The notes: generated from the letters alone by a model not told the origin. A DNA stretch of 64,000 bases from Desulfosporosinus lacus DSM 15449 (GCF_900129935.1 NZ_FQXJ01000005.1:248001-312000), one strand, 5' to 3'; counted from the first letter of the stretch, positions 55,020 through 64,000 are shown. Numbers and translations are program-made.

Positions 55020-55045
55020 GGAGTGAGGATAATCCTCACTCCTTA
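55017..55045. terminator. Terminator between pheA and thrC
   Basis: A perfect 13-bp palindrome (55017-55029 with 55033-55045) with a 3-nt loop overlapping the pheA stop; the genes are convergent. The T tract is short. Confidence 0.75.
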
Positions 55046-55067
55046 ATCTTTACATAGTCCAGCTAGA

Positions 55068-56549
55068 CTAATCTATGAACATTTTTTCAATTAGCTCAGC
55101 AATCCCTTCTGGTACACATAATGCAGCTTTTTTCTCTGTTTTACTGTCTAATCCCTGCAAACCCAAAGGGATTTTCCATCCTGTCAATAGATTTAAACGC
55201 TCAAGAGCTTCCCATTCATCCTTACAACTCGCCTCTTGATCTCCATCTAACGCTCTAATGACATTTGAGGAAAATTTAAAAGGGCTTGCCGTTGAAGCAA
55301 TAACCGTGAATGTTTGATCGTTTGTTGCGGAAAGATAATCCTCGTACACTTTCATAGCAACTGCAGTGTGTGGATCAAAAACATATTGATAGGTTTTATA
55401 ACTTCTTGCTATTGTCTCAAGTGTTTCCTCTTCATTCGCCCATCCGGCATAAACTGTATCTTGACATGCTTTCAGGGTAGTTGGATCAACTGTAAACGTC
55501 CCCTGATTACTTGCGTCATACCATGATTGAATCTTCTCTGAATTTCGCCCACTCATTTCATATAGAAACCGCTCAAAATTACTTGAGACTAAAATATCCA
55601 TTGAGGGTGAGATCGTTTGAAAAAAGGCACGTTGACTCTGATAAACTCCAGTTGCAAAAAAATCTGCCAAGACATTATTAGTATTTGAAGCACATATTAT
55701 CCGATTAATCGGAAGACCCATGAGCTTAGCGTAGTACGCAGCCTGTAAGTTTCCGAAATTTCCAGTAGGGACTACCACATTCATCTTACCCTCTGGGGTG
55801 ATTTTTCCCTGGCTTACTGCTTGTAAATAAGCCCAGTAATAATATACGATTTGAGGCAGAAGCCGACCCCAGTTAATTGAATTAGCAGAGGAAAAGATCA
55901 AATTTTTCCCTTGAAGTTTTGCCTTTAAAGAATCCGAAGCAAAAATGTGCTTTACAGCTGTTTGACACTGATCAAAGTTTCCACCCACTACAGCCACAAC
56001 ATGAGTATTTGATCCCTCTGTTGTTGTCATTTGACGCTCTTGAACAGGACTCACACCACCATCTGGGTAAAAGACAACAATATGCATCCCTTTTCTGTTT
56101 TTAAACCCTTCTAAGGCGGCCTTTCCAGTATCACCGGAGGTTGCTACAAGAATCAATACATCTTCTTCCCTGTTAAACTGTTCAAGGCTAACCTTCATTA
56201 AGTCGGGCAACACTTGCAAGGCCATGTCTTTAAAAGCAGCCGTAGGTCCATGCCAAAGTTCCAACACTCCGAATTTCCCTAAGGATACCAAAGGTGCTGG
56301 GTCTTCTCCATCGAATCTGCTATCTGAATATACGTTGACTATTTCGGAAAGAGACTCCTCAGCGAAGTCCGCTAAATATGGCATCATGACACGTTTGGCG
56401 ACATCACGATATGTTAACCCCTGAAGGTCTTTCCAATTCAAGTCGGGAAAAGTTGAAGGGACAAAAAGTCCCCCACCTGGTACCATTCCTAATGTTATAG
56501 CTTGCGCTGCTGTTTGTCCATAAAGATTACCCCGTGTGCTTTCGTACAA
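55068..56549 (-). CDS. thrC: Threonine synthase
   Basis: A 493-residue PLP enzyme turning O-phosphohomoserine into threonine. The PLP Lys is in HGPTAAFKDMALQ near 103-115, and LVATSGDTGKAALEGF is the phosphate/PLP loop. Length fits the longer threonine synthase class. The start is TTG, with GGAGGGAAACG before it. No thrB or hom lies beside it in the window. Confidence 0.95.
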   Translation of the reverse strand: MYESTRGNLYGQTAAQAITLGMVPGGGLFVPSTFPDLNWKDLQGLTYRDVAKRVMMPYLADFAEESLSEIVNVYSDSRFDGEDPAPLVSLGKFGVLELWHGPTAAFKDMALQVLPDLMKVSLEQFNREEDVLILVATSGDTGKAALEGFKNRKGMHIVVFYPDGGVSPVQERQMTTTEGSNTHVVAVVGGNFDQCQTAVKHIFASDSLKAKLQGKNLIFSSANSINWGRLLPQIVYYYWAYLQAVSQGKITPEGKMNVVVPTGNFGNLQAAYYAKLMGLPINRIICASNTNNVLADFFATGVYQSQRAFFQTISPSMDILVSSNFERFLYEMSGRNSEKIQSWYDASNQGTFTVDPTTLKACQDTVYAGWANEEETLETIARSYKTYQYVFDPHTAVAMKVYEDYLSATNDQTFTVIASTASPFKFSSNVIRALDGDQEASCKDEWEALERLNLLTGWKIPLGLQGLDSKTEKKAALCVPEGIAELIEKMFID

Positions 56550-56753
56550 TACGTTTCCCTCCTAGACCTATTTAACTTGATTAATTATTTACAATCTATT
56601 CGCTGTATATTCGCCTTATAATAATAAATCTCCTTCTTAAAAGCTTAAATGCATTATTAAGTTCTGAAATTAGATCAGAGTTTTAAAGGAAACCTATATT
56701 CTATTATTGAATACCATTGTAAAATATAGCTAAAAAACGAAAGGAGATTGGGA

Positions 56754-58142
56754 ATGTCTGATTACTCAATCCGCAAATATCGGCAAACTCTAATTATTGG
56801 ACTTATAGGAGTCATTAAAGAGCTTTTCCCGGGCGAACAACTTATAATTTCTCACTCTATCCTCGATGGTGTATATTGTGAACTCAAAAATTCAGTACTC
56901 TCTTCAAGGGAAATTCAGAAAATTGAGGACCACTTGAAGACTTGGGTGAAAACAGATCAAACTATTCACTATGAGACTGGTAATGATCATTTATTTCATT
57001 GCCAAATAGAAGAGCAAATGATCACTACGATCTATCCTCCATTAGAGCGGTCTGGGACTTTAAAGCACTTTAAATTGATCCATTTTTTACCTGGGTTTAT
57101 TCTGCTTTTTCCTAATGCCAATCATCCAGATTCGCTCTCTCCCTTTGTTCCACCGGAAAAACTTTCTGCAACATTCTCCGAAACCCAGCGTTGGCTGGAG
57201 AACTTACACCTTTCTAACGTTCAAGATGTCAATGCAATTATTTCAGCCAAATCTTCTCAGGACCTGATCTATTTGGCTGAGGCCTTACATGAAAAGATGA
57301 TCTCCTCAATTGCTGATCGTATCTTTAAGAAACGTTCCAAAGTCCGTGTTATCCTTATATCCGGACCTACATCTTCCGGAAAAACAACGTTTGCCCAACG
57401 CTTGTCAACTCAATTACGCGTTAACGGTCTTCGCCCAGTTGCATTATCTCTTGATAATTACTTTTTACCTCGAGAAAAAACCCCCTTGGATTGCAATGGA
57501 CAGTACGATTTCGAGTGCCTGGAAGCCCTTGATTTACCCCTTCTTGCTGCCCATTTAAATGCGCTGATTGGGGGATCTGAAGTTGAAACTCCGCTCTTTG
57601 ATTTTGTATGCGGCGGGCGATGTCCCGCCGGAAGAACTATGCGTCTGGGGCCCGATGAAATTCTTGTTATAGAGGGAATTCATGCACTTAACCCATCTTT
57701 ACTGCCTTCACTTGATCGTACTCAAATGTTTAAGATATATGTTAGTGCCCTTTTCCAGCTTAATATCGATGCTTATACTCGAGTTCCTACTACAGAGGTT
57801 CGACTCATACGCCGTCTTGTAAGAGATTATAAATTCCGCGGGAGTGATCCTGCTCGAACATTAGCCCAATGGGAAAGTGTTCGTCGAGGAGAAAACAACA
57901 ATATCTTTCCTTATCAGGAAGAAGCAGATGTCATGTTTAACTCTAGCCTGCTATACGAACTCAATGCTTTACGACCCTATGCAGAACATTTACTGATCTC
58001 TATAACTCCAGAATGCCCTCATTATGAGATGGCCGTTCACCTATTAACCCTTTTATCCTTTTTTGATTCATTAGATATTTCTACCGTTCCTTTCAACTCT
58101 ATTTTAAGAGAGTTTTTAGGAGGAAGTGCCTACAATGTATAG
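56754..58142 (+). CDS. Uridine-kinase-like P-loop nucleoside kinase
   Basis: A 462-residue protein: the N-terminal 200 residues resemble the TGS/threonyl-tRNA-synthetase-type accessory domain seen in such kinases, and the C-terminal part is a phosphoribulokinase/uridine kinase domain with Walker A GPTSSGKTT near 202 and DFVCGGRCPAGR. Nucleoside salvage is the likely role. The ATG follows AAAGGAG. Ends in a good terminator. Substrate specificity not readable. Confidence 0.85.
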   Translation: MSDYSIRKYRQTLIIGLIGVIKELFPGEQLIISHSILDGVYCELKNSVLSSREIQKIEDHLKTWVKTDQTIHYETGNDHLFHCQIEEQMITTIYPPLERSGTLKHFKLIHFLPGFILLFPNANHPDSLSPFVPPEKLSATFSETQRWLENLHLSNVQDVNAIISAKSSQDLIYLAEALHEKMISSIADRIFKKRSKVRVILISGPTSSGKTTFAQRLSTQLRVNGLRPVALSLDNYFLPREKTPLDCNGQYDFECLEALDLPLLAAHLNALIGGSEVETPLFDFVCGGRCPAGRTMRLGPDEILVIEGIHALNPSLLPSLDRTQMFKIYVSALFQLNIDAYTRVPTTEVRLIRRLVRDYKFRGSDPARTLAQWESVRRGENNNIFPYQEEADVMFNSSLLYELNALRPYAEHLLISITPECPHYEMAVHLLTLLSFFDSLDISTVPFNSILREFLGGSAYNV

Positions 58143-58162
58143 CCCCATCTAATCACATAAAG

Positions 58163-58204
58163 GCAAAGTGCGAAGAGGAGAATACTCTTCGCACCTTGCT
58201 TTTT
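58163..58204 (+). terminator. Intrinsic terminator after the kinase gene
   Basis: A 15-bp stem (58163-58177 with 58185-58199), one mismatch, a 7-nt loop and five T. Confidence 0.9.
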
Positions 58205-58226
58205 ACGCTATAACTAACTAATTAAC

Positions 58227-58412
58227 CTATTTGTCGCTAGCAAGCTTGCCGGCTTTAGCGTAATTTTCCTTCGGCATATCCCGAATAATTATCGAGACAG
58301 TTTCTGGCGCAGCCCCCGTTGATTCTATAATTGCCTGAGTGACTTTCTCTACGAGTGATCTTTTTTGTTCGAGTGTACGACCTTCTAGTAATTCGATTTG
58401 TACAATTGGCAT
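58227..58412 (-). CDS. 4-oxalocrotonate tautomerase-like protein
   Basis: A 61-residue tautomerase. With the ATG at 58412 the next residue is Pro (MPIVQIELLEGRTLEQK), the catalytic base of the superfamily after Met removal; the frame opens 12 codons earlier, but GGGAGGG and the Pro-1 need both favour this start. A DmpI/YwhB-type enzyme; the physiological substrate is unknown. Confidence 0.9.
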   Translation of the reverse strand: MPIVQIELLEGRTLEQKRSLVEKVTQAIIESTGAAPETVSIIIRDMPKENYAKAGKLASDK

Positions 58413-58444
58413 GAAATTCCCTCCCAATATTGTATTAACTGCTA

Positions 58445-58786
58445 TCAATTCGCCTGATCTACCAATTCTTGAGAAACCTCTAAAATCGAAAATTTAAGCC
58501 CACGTCGTTCCGCAAGGTGGTAAATAAGTTCAGGTTGCTTTATTAATTGATCCTTTTCTATACGGAGGCATCGTTTTATGGCATATTCCAAGCGCAAGGC
58601 TTCACTCCATGTTTCAACCTCCCAAGCTTGTGCCAAAGTAACTGGAAGATGGGAGGCGGTGTACTTTGCTCCTTTGCCTCTTGCAGTACCACTGTTATGT
58701 TCTTTCACCCTCCGCATAAGATCTGTTGTCGCACCTGTATAGATTGTATTGTCACCGCATCTTGCAAGGTAAACCCAATATCCCAT
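58445..58786 (-). CDS. GIY-YIG nuclease-family protein (UPF0213/YhbQ-like)
   Basis: A 113-residue single-domain GIY-YIG protein: WVYLARCGDNTIYTGATTDLMRRV near 4-27 and the later LEYAIKRCLR. Such proteins are of unknown cellular role; some are nucleases. It starts 4 nt below the mqnA stop, so it is in the same operon. Confidence 0.9.
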   Translation of the reverse strand: MGYWVYLARCGDNTIYTGATTDLMRRVKEHNSGTARGKGAKYTASHLPVTLAQAWEVETWSEALRLEYAIKRCLRIEKDQLIKQPELIYHLAERRGLKFSILEVSQELVDQAN

Positions 58787-58789
58787 GAT

Positions 58790-59608
58790 TTACTCCTTAG
58801 GCCAAAACTCAAGGACTGGACGACTTGACAACAAATTCTGCTCAAAACATAAATCTAAATATTTATTTAGCCCTAAGACAAACGAGTGATCTAAACCATA
58901 GTTAAACTGTGTAAAGTAATCTCTCCAAAAATCCTGCGTTCCTCCAAGCATGGCTTGGCATGTCTCAATGATATTCTCTATATGGCACAGTGCCTTAGCT
59001 TTAGCCTCCAAGAGCAACTGATAAATGGCCTGTATTTCTTGCTTCCTCTCTGTTAAGAGTTTTTTGGGGAATGCCCAAACCGCATATGTCATGGAACAAC
59101 CAGTATATTTAAGCCACTCCTCACCTAAATCATAGATATAACAATCCGGATGAAGAAGCGCTGCTTGAATAGCTGCATCCCCAATTAGGAGCGCTGCATC
59201 AGCTTTAGCAAACATTTCTTGAAGATTAGCGGACATGGTCAAATAGTTAGGAACTACTTCATTGAAATGGTGGAGCAAAATCTTAGTAAGATTAACTGAG
59301 GTTGCAGATGTGTCTGTCAAAGCGACGGTCAACCCGTGCAAGTCCTTTAAAGGCACTTTCGAAAATATCAGAATTGATCCTACTCGCCCTTTCGTAGAAA
59401 CCGACAGATTGGGCAAAATCGCATACTCTTTCCAATGTTCTCCATAGGAAAACGCGCTTATCGGTGCCATATCAATCCGTCCATCAGCCAACATTGCATT
59501 ATGTCCCGTGGGCTCAGCGGTAACCGCTTCTAATAAAGGATGGTCCTTTTGCAAAAAAAAGAACATAGGCAACATATTAGTGTTAGGGTTATGTCCGATG
59601 CGAATCAT
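58790..59608 (-). CDS. mqnA: Chorismate dehydratase
   Basis: A 272-residue protein of the MqnA/MqnD solute-binding-like fold, converting chorismate to 3-enolpyruvylbenzoate, the first step of the futalosine pathway. The N terminus MIRIGHNPNTNMLP and the blocks DMAPISAFSYGEHW and VALTDTSATSVNL are those of MqnA. GGGGGTACAAGC precedes the ATG. With mqnE it gives the route to aminofutalosine. MqnD is the alternative but fits less well. Confidence 0.86.
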   Translation of the reverse strand: MIRIGHNPNTNMLPMFFFLQKDHPLLEAVTAEPTGHNAMLADGRIDMAPISAFSYGEHWKEYAILPNLSVSTKGRVGSILIFSKVPLKDLHGLTVALTDTSATSVNLTKILLHHFNEVVPNYLTMSANLQEMFAKADAALLIGDAAIQAALLHPDCYIYDLGEEWLKYTGCSMTYAVWAFPKKLLTERKQEIQAIYQLLLEAKAKALCHIENIIETCQAMLGGTQDFWRDYFTQFNYGLDHSFVLGLNKYLDLCFEQNLLSSRPVLEFWPKE

Positions 59609-59653
59609 GCTTGTACCCCCATGTTATGCAAGTAATAAGTGTTATTCAATGAA

Positions 59654-60412
59654 TTATTTTACGGTATTGCGTAGTTCCCCAATCATTTCAATTCTGACGA
59701 TAACTTCATCCCCTGATTGTATAGCTCCAATTCCTTCAGGAGTACCCGTAAGTACTACATCCCCAGGATTAAGCGTCATGACCTGAGACATAAAGCTCAC
59801 TAGTTTTGGCACTGAAGTTATGAAATTCTGGGTATTCGAAGACTGTTTAATTTCACCATTGAGTATTGATTGAATGTCTAAGTGACTCGGATCAATATCT
59901 GTTACAACCCAAGGGCCGATTGGACAAAACGTGTCAAATGATTTTGCACGAGTCCATTGAGCATCCTTTTTTTGCAAATCTCTTGCTGTTACGTCATTTG
60001 CACAAGTATAACCAAAAATAGCCTCTACCGCTTCGCTTTCACTGACGTCCTTGACAGTTTTTCCGATAACGACAGCCAATTCTGCTTCATAATCAACACG
60101 TTGGCTTATTTTGGGGCAGATGATCTCATCATTTGGGCCGATAACGCTAGATTGAGGCTTAATAAAAATAACAGGATCGGCAGGCAACGAATGTTCTAAC
60201 TCTTTGGCATGCAAAGCATAATTAAGCCCTACACATATTACTTTATTGGGATCCACAGGAGCAAGCAAAGTAACCTCATTCAAGGATAATATAATATCGG
60301 TTGGTTTACTTGAGGGATCAAGAAAGGGTCCATCGAGAACTCGAATCTGCTCTCCTTCAACTTTTCCAAATTGAATTTCTTTTTCACTGTTTAAAAATCG
60401 GACGTATTTCAT
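59654..60412 (-). CDS. Fumarylacetoacetate hydrolase-family protein
   Basis: A 252-residue FAH superfamily enzyme. The core blocks CVGLNYALHAKE near 67-78, PVIFIKPQSSVIG, VDYEAELAVVIGK with metal-binding Glu residues near 109-121, and DVVLTGTPEGIG are present. These act on 2-keto acids or oxaloacetate. The ATG at 60412 follows GAGAGGGTTGATC and overlaps the end of nth. Substrate unclear. Confidence 0.88.
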   Translation of the reverse strand: MKYVRFLNSEKEIQFGKVEGEQIRVLDGPFLDPSSKPTDIILSLNEVTLLAPVDPNKVICVGLNYALHAKELEHSLPADPVIFIKPQSSVIGPNDEIICPKISQRVDYEAELAVVIGKTVKDVSESEAVEAIFGYTCANDVTARDLQKKDAQWTRAKSFDTFCPIGPWVVTDIDPSHLDIQSILNGEIKQSSNTQNFITSVPKLVSFMSQVMTLNPGDVVLTGTPEGIGAIQSGDEVIVRIEMIGELRNTVK

Positions 60413-60417
60413 TGTGA

Positions 60418-61095
60418 TCAACCCTCTCTTTTTTCTGGCAAAATTACTTGACCAAATTGCGGATACGTTTTACAGACTTTAGTAAGAGGACATTCTTCAC
60501 AACGCGGTTTTCGAGCACTGCAGATTCGCCTTCCGTGAAAGATCAAAAGATGATGAACTAAAGACCATCTTTCCCGTGGAAAAGTAAGCATGAGCTCTTC
60601 TTCAACCTTCTCTGGGGTCTTCTCGTGAGCTATCCCTAAGCGATTCGCAACTCGAAAAACGTGGGTATCAACCGCGATTGCCGGAATTCCAAAGGCATTG
60701 CTAACCACTACATTGGCAGTTTTTCGCCCTACACCCGGAAGAGCTCTCAATAACTCAAGATCAGCAGGAACCTCTCCCTCGAAATTCTCAACGAGCACCT
60801 TGCAAGCAGCTAGAATGTTCTTAGCCTTGTTATGAAAGAGTCCCAAAGAACGAATTTTATTTTCAAGTGCGGGTTGCCCCAAGTTTATGATTGCTTCAGG
60901 AGTATTTGCCTCTACAAATAGAGAAGCAGTCACAAGGTTCACTCTTTCGTCAGTACATTGAGCGGATAAGATTGTGGCTATCAATAGTTCAAAGGGCGTG
61001 TGAAACGCTAACTCACAGTGAGCATCAGGAAATCGTTCTTGTAAAGCATCAAAAATATACTGTGATACTTGCCCATCAGAACTAATCTTTGTCAT
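60418..61095 (-). CDS. nth: Endonuclease III
   Basis: A 225-residue base-excision repair glycosylase and AP lyase acting on oxidised pyrimidines. The HhH loop LPGVGRKTANVV with the catalytic Lys, the VDTHVFRVANRLG Asp motif and the C-terminal Cx6Cx2Cx5C (CSARKPRCEECPLTKVC) that holds [4Fe-4S] are all present. GGAGGTAACAC before the ATG. Heads or follows in the run with the HD-GYP gene 17 nt above. Confidence 0.96.
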   Translation of the reverse strand: MTKISSDGQVSQYIFDALQERFPDAHCELAFHTPFELLIATILSAQCTDERVNLVTASLFVEANTPEAIINLGQPALENKIRSLGLFHNKAKNILAACKVLVENFEGEVPADLELLRALPGVGRKTANVVVSNAFGIPAIAVDTHVFRVANRLGIAHEKTPEKVEEELMLTFPRERWSLVHHLLIFHGRRICSARKPRCEECPLTKVCKTYPQFGQVILPEKREG

Positions 61096-61111
61096 GTGTT
61101 ACCTCCGCTAA

Positions 61112-62167
61112 CTAGCTTAAAACTTCCTGAATAAAGATAGTTCGTTTCTCTACCATGTTGTACTCTTTCACGACATTTGACCCAAAGTCTGATTCGTCAA
61201 AAACTCGTACGATCGGCCTGGCTGGCATGCTCAAATTCTGATCAACCACAACCCCAATCTCACCAGTATTTAATTTCACCGTAACCCCTGTCGGATACGC
61301 AGCAATATTTCTTAGAAATACCCTGACCATTTCTAAGGGATAGAGCATACCAGCCAGACCCATTAGAATTTCACAAGCCTCATGGGGCATTATACGTTTC
61401 ACATTGCTGTGGTCAGAAGTCAACTTGTCATAAAGATCCGTAATCGCTACCATCTGCGCTAAAGGATGAATTTCGCCTTCTTTCAATTGTCGTGGATAGC
61501 CTGTCCCATTCATATGTTCATGATGTTGAAAAGCAATGTGGGCAATGACTAAATTTAGATCTTTTCTTTTCCTAAGATACTCAAAGCCCAGTGTTGTATG
61601 TGTTTTAAGTATCTCAACTTCTTCCGCTGTTAAGTCAACTTTGGCAATTAACTTGGGATCCACTTGTACCTTTCCAATATCATGCAGGATTGCACCGATA
61701 GCCAAAGTCTCAAGTTTTTCACGGTCAAGTAACAGGGCCTTCCCTAAAATAGTCGAAAGTACACAAACATTTACTGAATGAGCAAACATTTGGTTGTCCA
61801 AACTGCGCATTTCCATCATGTTAACTAGTATATCCTTTTTGAATAGAATCTCCTCGACAATTTTATTGATAATTCTTTTCAAATCAAAACCATCGAGCGC
61901 TTTTCCCAGTCGAACAGACCTTGTACCTTTCTCTAAAATCTCCATGGCCTCACGACGGTGTTCTTCACTAATAACATCTTCTACAATCACATCATCAAAA
62001 CGATCATCCTCAATGTAAAGGATAGAAATCCCCATATCTCTTAATTTGGCAATATATAATGGAGTGAGTTTAACGCCTTTACCTAAAAGAATTCTGCCTG
62101 AGCTGGAGAAAATGGTTTTACCCAAGACATCCCCCATTGTTAACGAATTAACACTTACTTGCCGCAT
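61112..62167 (-). CDS. HD-GYP domain protein, putative c-di-GMP phosphodiesterase
   Basis: A 351-residue protein from the ATG at 62167 (MRQVSVNSL, the usual start of the family, with AAGGAG about 11 nt before). An N-terminal DUF3391-like part precedes the HD-GYP domain: HSVNVCVL, AILHDIGK, and HHEHMNGTGYPRQ carrying the GYP motif. A PilZ-like tail may follow. Likely degrades c-di-GMP. It leads a six-gene minus-strand run down to the tautomerase. Confidence 0.88.
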   Translation of the reverse strand: MRQVSVNSLTMGDVLGKTIFSSSGRILLGKGVKLTPLYIAKLRDMGISILYIEDDRFDDVIVEDVISEEHRREAMEILEKGTRSVRLGKALDGFDLKRIINKIVEEILFKKDILVNMMEMRSLDNQMFAHSVNVCVLSTILGKALLLDREKLETLAIGAILHDIGKVQVDPKLIAKVDLTAEEVEILKTHTTLGFEYLRKRKDLNLVIAHIAFQHHEHMNGTGYPRQLKEGEIHPLAQMVAITDLYDKLTSDHSNVKRIMPHEACEILMGLAGMLYPLEMVRVFLRNIAAYPTGVTVKLNTGEIGVVVDQNLSMPARPIVRVFDESDFGSNVVKEYNMVEKRTIFIQEVLS

Positions 62168-62326
62168 ATAGAGGTTTGCTCCTTCCTGTCGAAGCATATT
62201 ATTTAACCATTATATAATCCTACACCATTTTTCGCTATTTTCACAGTCCATATTATATAGAAGTTGATGACGGGAATAGCGGTTGGTAGTATACTATAAA
62301 AGCGATGTCTAAAGTGAGGTATAATA

Positions 62327-63079
62327 ATGTTTCTTGATCTATTCATAATATGCACTCTTGGTTTTGTTGCGGCAATGGTCGATGCAATTGCTGGAGGAGG
62401 AGGTCTTATAAGTTTACCAGCATTACTAATGGTGGGTGTCCCCCCCCATCTAGCACTTGGAACTAATAAATTTGCAGCTTCCCTGGCTTCCTTAAACAGT
62501 TCTATAACCTTCGCTCGCTCTGGGAAAGTTCACTTTCCACTCGTCAAGTGGCAGATTCCTTTTACATTAATCGGTGCATTTCTAGGTGCTTGGACGGTTC
62601 TCAGTGTCAGTTCCGACTTTTTGAATAAAGCTGTCCTATTCTTAATTTTATTTGTTGGAATATACACTTTGTTCCACAAAAACTTAGGGATCGAGAATAA
62701 ATTCAAGGAACTAAGTTCTTCAAGGATAGTTGCAGGCTGTCTATTTGCGCTGATCTTCGGATTTTACGATGGTTTTTTTGGTCCCGGAACCGGATCCTTC
62801 CTAATTTTTTCATTCATCGCATTGTTTGGATTCGATTTCGTCGTTGCATCTGCAAATTCCAAAGTTTTAAATTTCACAAGCAATATCGCTTCTCTTCTCC
62901 TCTTTGCTTGGAATGGGAAGATTCTCCTTTCTTATGGAATCCCTATGGCCATATTTATGATTTTAGGCTCATATGTAGGTACAAAGCTTGCCATTCATCG
63001 TGGTGTTGAAATAGTGAAGCCTCTATTTGTGATAATGTCTCTATTAGTAGCTGCAAAACTAATTTTTCAGTATTTATAA
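62327..63079 (+). CDS. TSUP-family (TauE/SafE) anion exporter
   Basis: A 250-residue membrane protein with about seven to eight helices and the TSUP blocks VDAIAGGGGLISLPALL and LALGTNKFAASLASLNS near the start, repeated in GFYDGFFGPGTGSFLI. These export sulfite, sulfoacetate or related organosulfur anions, which would fit a sulfur-metabolising organism. GTGAGGTATAATA precedes the ATG. Monocistronic. Confidence 0.9.
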   Translation: MFLDLFIICTLGFVAAMVDAIAGGGGLISLPALLMVGVPPHLALGTNKFAASLASLNSSITFARSGKVHFPLVKWQIPFTLIGAFLGAWTVLSVSSDFLNKAVLFLILFVGIYTLFHKNLGIENKFKELSSSRIVAGCLFALIFGFYDGFFGPGTGSFLIFSFIALFGFDFVVASANSKVLNFTSNIASLLLFAWNGKILLSYGIPMAIFMILGSYVGTKLAIHRGVEIVKPLFVIMSLLVAAKLIFQYL

Positions 63080-63140
63080 GTTACCATCGCAGGAACCGAA
63101 GCGACTGCTTATAAACTGTTGTCGTTTAGTCTACTGTAAC

Positions 63141-63185
63141 AATTGACTCCCGCTAGGGCTGCATAGCTCCTAGCGGGAGTCAATT
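63141..63185. other. Perfect 17-bp inverted repeat, convergent genes
   Basis: AATTGACTCCCGCTAGG and its complement flank a short GCT..AGC apical stem. It sits between convergent genes. There is no T tract on either side, so it is not a classic terminator; it may still block transcription. Confidence 0.6.
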
Positions 63186-63212
63186 CTCTACATATAACAA
63201 TATAAATAATTT

Positions 63213-64000
63213 CTATTTTGGGTCTTTATCCCACGATTCCGGACCCCTCGGATAACCTTGCGGATTTTGAAGCTCTGGGTGTTTTTCATCAGCCAATCCA
63301 AACAATCGTATTCTTAACCAGTTCGGACCGGTTCGTGCACTTATTAATAAATAACCTTGTGTATTATTTCGAAAGCAAAAATCAAGAATTCCGTAGGATA
63401 CTGTAGCATCTTGCCCTCTCATAACATAGGAAACCGGCAAAGAATGTGTGTGCCTCTCTTCAATAGACAGATTAGCTTGGAGTACAGCTTGATATAGCGT
63501 ACTGGAGTCTTGGCAAATGCCTCCTCCAATGTCTTTGACCATCGACTGATTTACAAAGACAATGGCAGGGGAATAACCAGTAGCTACCGTACGTTCTCCT
63601 ACAACCTCATTGAATGAAAATACTTCTCCAGGCGGAATTAATCGATTATCCAACGCCATAGCGGCTAAACGCACATTATTAGTTCGTTGCCCATCCTGAG
63701 GATTAAAATAGGTCGTGTAATCTCCTAACTTATCCCCAATTTCAAAGATATCAGCTGTGCTGGGCTTAGCCGGAATAACATTCACAATAGCCTCAACATT
63801 TTTTTGTTCCTGTTCTTGGAAAATCTTTAACCAGGTCGCTTCAATATCAAGGTCTCTTCCCGATAGTCCGTCTGTCTTTTTCAATTGACCAGCATCAAAC
63901 TCAATTGTTGCTACCTGGGCAGGTTGATTAATCAACCTGCTAAAGTCTTGCAACTGTGTAAAAATTTCTGCTTGATCTAATCTAATGCTATCGGATGAAA
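63213..64000 (-). CDS. VanW-like protein, partial (5' end off window)
   Basis: About 260 residues of the C-terminal part of a VanW-family protein, with the frame open to the window edge; TTG at 63953 is internal. VanW blocks are visible: RTNNVRLAAMALDNRLIPPGEVFSFNEVVG and GGGICQDSSTLYQAVL. Full proteins in Clostridia often carry an N-terminal membrane anchor and YoaR-type repeat, off window. Thought to act at the cell surface; function unknown. Confidence 0.85.
   Translation of the reverse strand, partial: SSDSIRLDQAEIFTQLQDFSRLINQPAQVATIEFDAGQLKKTDGLSGRDLDIEATWLKIFQEQEQKNVEAIVNVIPAKPSTADIFEIGDKLGDYTTYFNPQDGQRTNNVRLAAMALDNRLIPPGEVFSFNEVVGERTVATGYSPAIVFVNQSMVKDIGGGICQDSSTLYQAVLQANLSIEERHTHSLPVSYVMRGQDATVSYGILDFCFRNNTQGYLLISARTGPNWLRIRLFGLADEKHPELQNPQGYPRGPESWDKDPK

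Noticed and set aside
63141..63185. Rho-independent terminator
   Set aside because: The stem is strong but no T tract follows in either direction.

Overview
The window looks like chromosomal DNA of an anaerobic, endospore-forming Clostridia-type Firmicute, most like the Desulfosporosinus/Desulfitobacterium group. The evidence is Spo0A, SpoVM, the SpoVR-YhbH-PrkA set, a PdaB-like deacetylase, purine-rich ribosome binding sites with frequent TTG/GTG starts, many U-tailed hairpin terminators, futalosine-pathway menaquinone genes, a small siroheme reductase, a single-cluster ferredoxin and a probable selenoprotein. The DNA is moderately AT-rich except for one GC-rich block at about 28.87-29.48 kb. 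I saw no phage, insertion sequence or CRISPR array. Both edges cut genes: an FtsA-like ATPase at the left and a VanW-like protein at the right.

Layout. 0-7 kb (minus): a DnaA paralogue, pfkA, pgi and an FtsA-like gene in a row, then a LysR regulator, a cyclophilin and a DedA protein. 7-14.4 kb (minus): spoVR-yhbH-prkA, then cobO coupled to an unknown gene, then a TPR protein. 14.6-18.2 kb: a small membrane protein, a pdaB-like deacetylase, a membrane-anchored TPR protein, a YitT protein and tRNA-Arg(CCG). 18.2-25.6 kb (minus): a dTMP-kinase gene leading an oligopeptide ABC transporter operon, and spo0A. 25.9-28.8 kb: ferredoxin, a small siroheme protein with a 48-aa zinc-ribbon partner, a two-gene unknown unit, the 21-codon spoVM and a small helical protein. 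28.8-29.5 kb: a probable large structured RNA. 29.5-33.5 kb: pssA, psd, dinG. 34.4-37.3 kb: a PabA-PabB fusion and pabC for p-aminobenzoate. 38-46 kb: a ferritin-like protein, an FlhB-C/FliK pair, a metallophosphoesterase, mqnE, a YdcZ-type protein and uvrC with a 54-aa Cys-rich follower. 46-50 kb: an NlpC/P60 hydrolase under a c-di-AMP riboswitch, UPF0210 with an ACT protein, and a HesB/IscA-type gene with an in-frame UGA. 50-64 kb: HD hydrolase, TPR protein, pepF, pheA with a possible attenuator, thrC, a uridine-kinase-like gene, and a minus-strand run HD-GYP, nth, FAH, mqnA, GIY-YIG, tautomerase, then a TSUP transporter and vanW-like.

How the genes fit together. Sporulation functions recur across the window. 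mqnE and mqnA are two steps of the futalosine route to menaquinone, needed for anaerobic respiration. psd and pssA form the phosphatidylethanolamine branch. pabAB-pabC supplies folate precursor. Most flanking genes are housekeeping.

The items most worth a second look are the HesB-like selenoprotein with a SECIS-like hairpin, the GC-rich structured RNA with three 33-bp repeats and competing stems, the unannotated small genes (spoVM, a zinc ribbon, a 42-aa membrane protein, a 54-aa Cys-rich protein), and the DnaA paralogue with altered DNA-recognition residues at the head of a glycolysis cluster.
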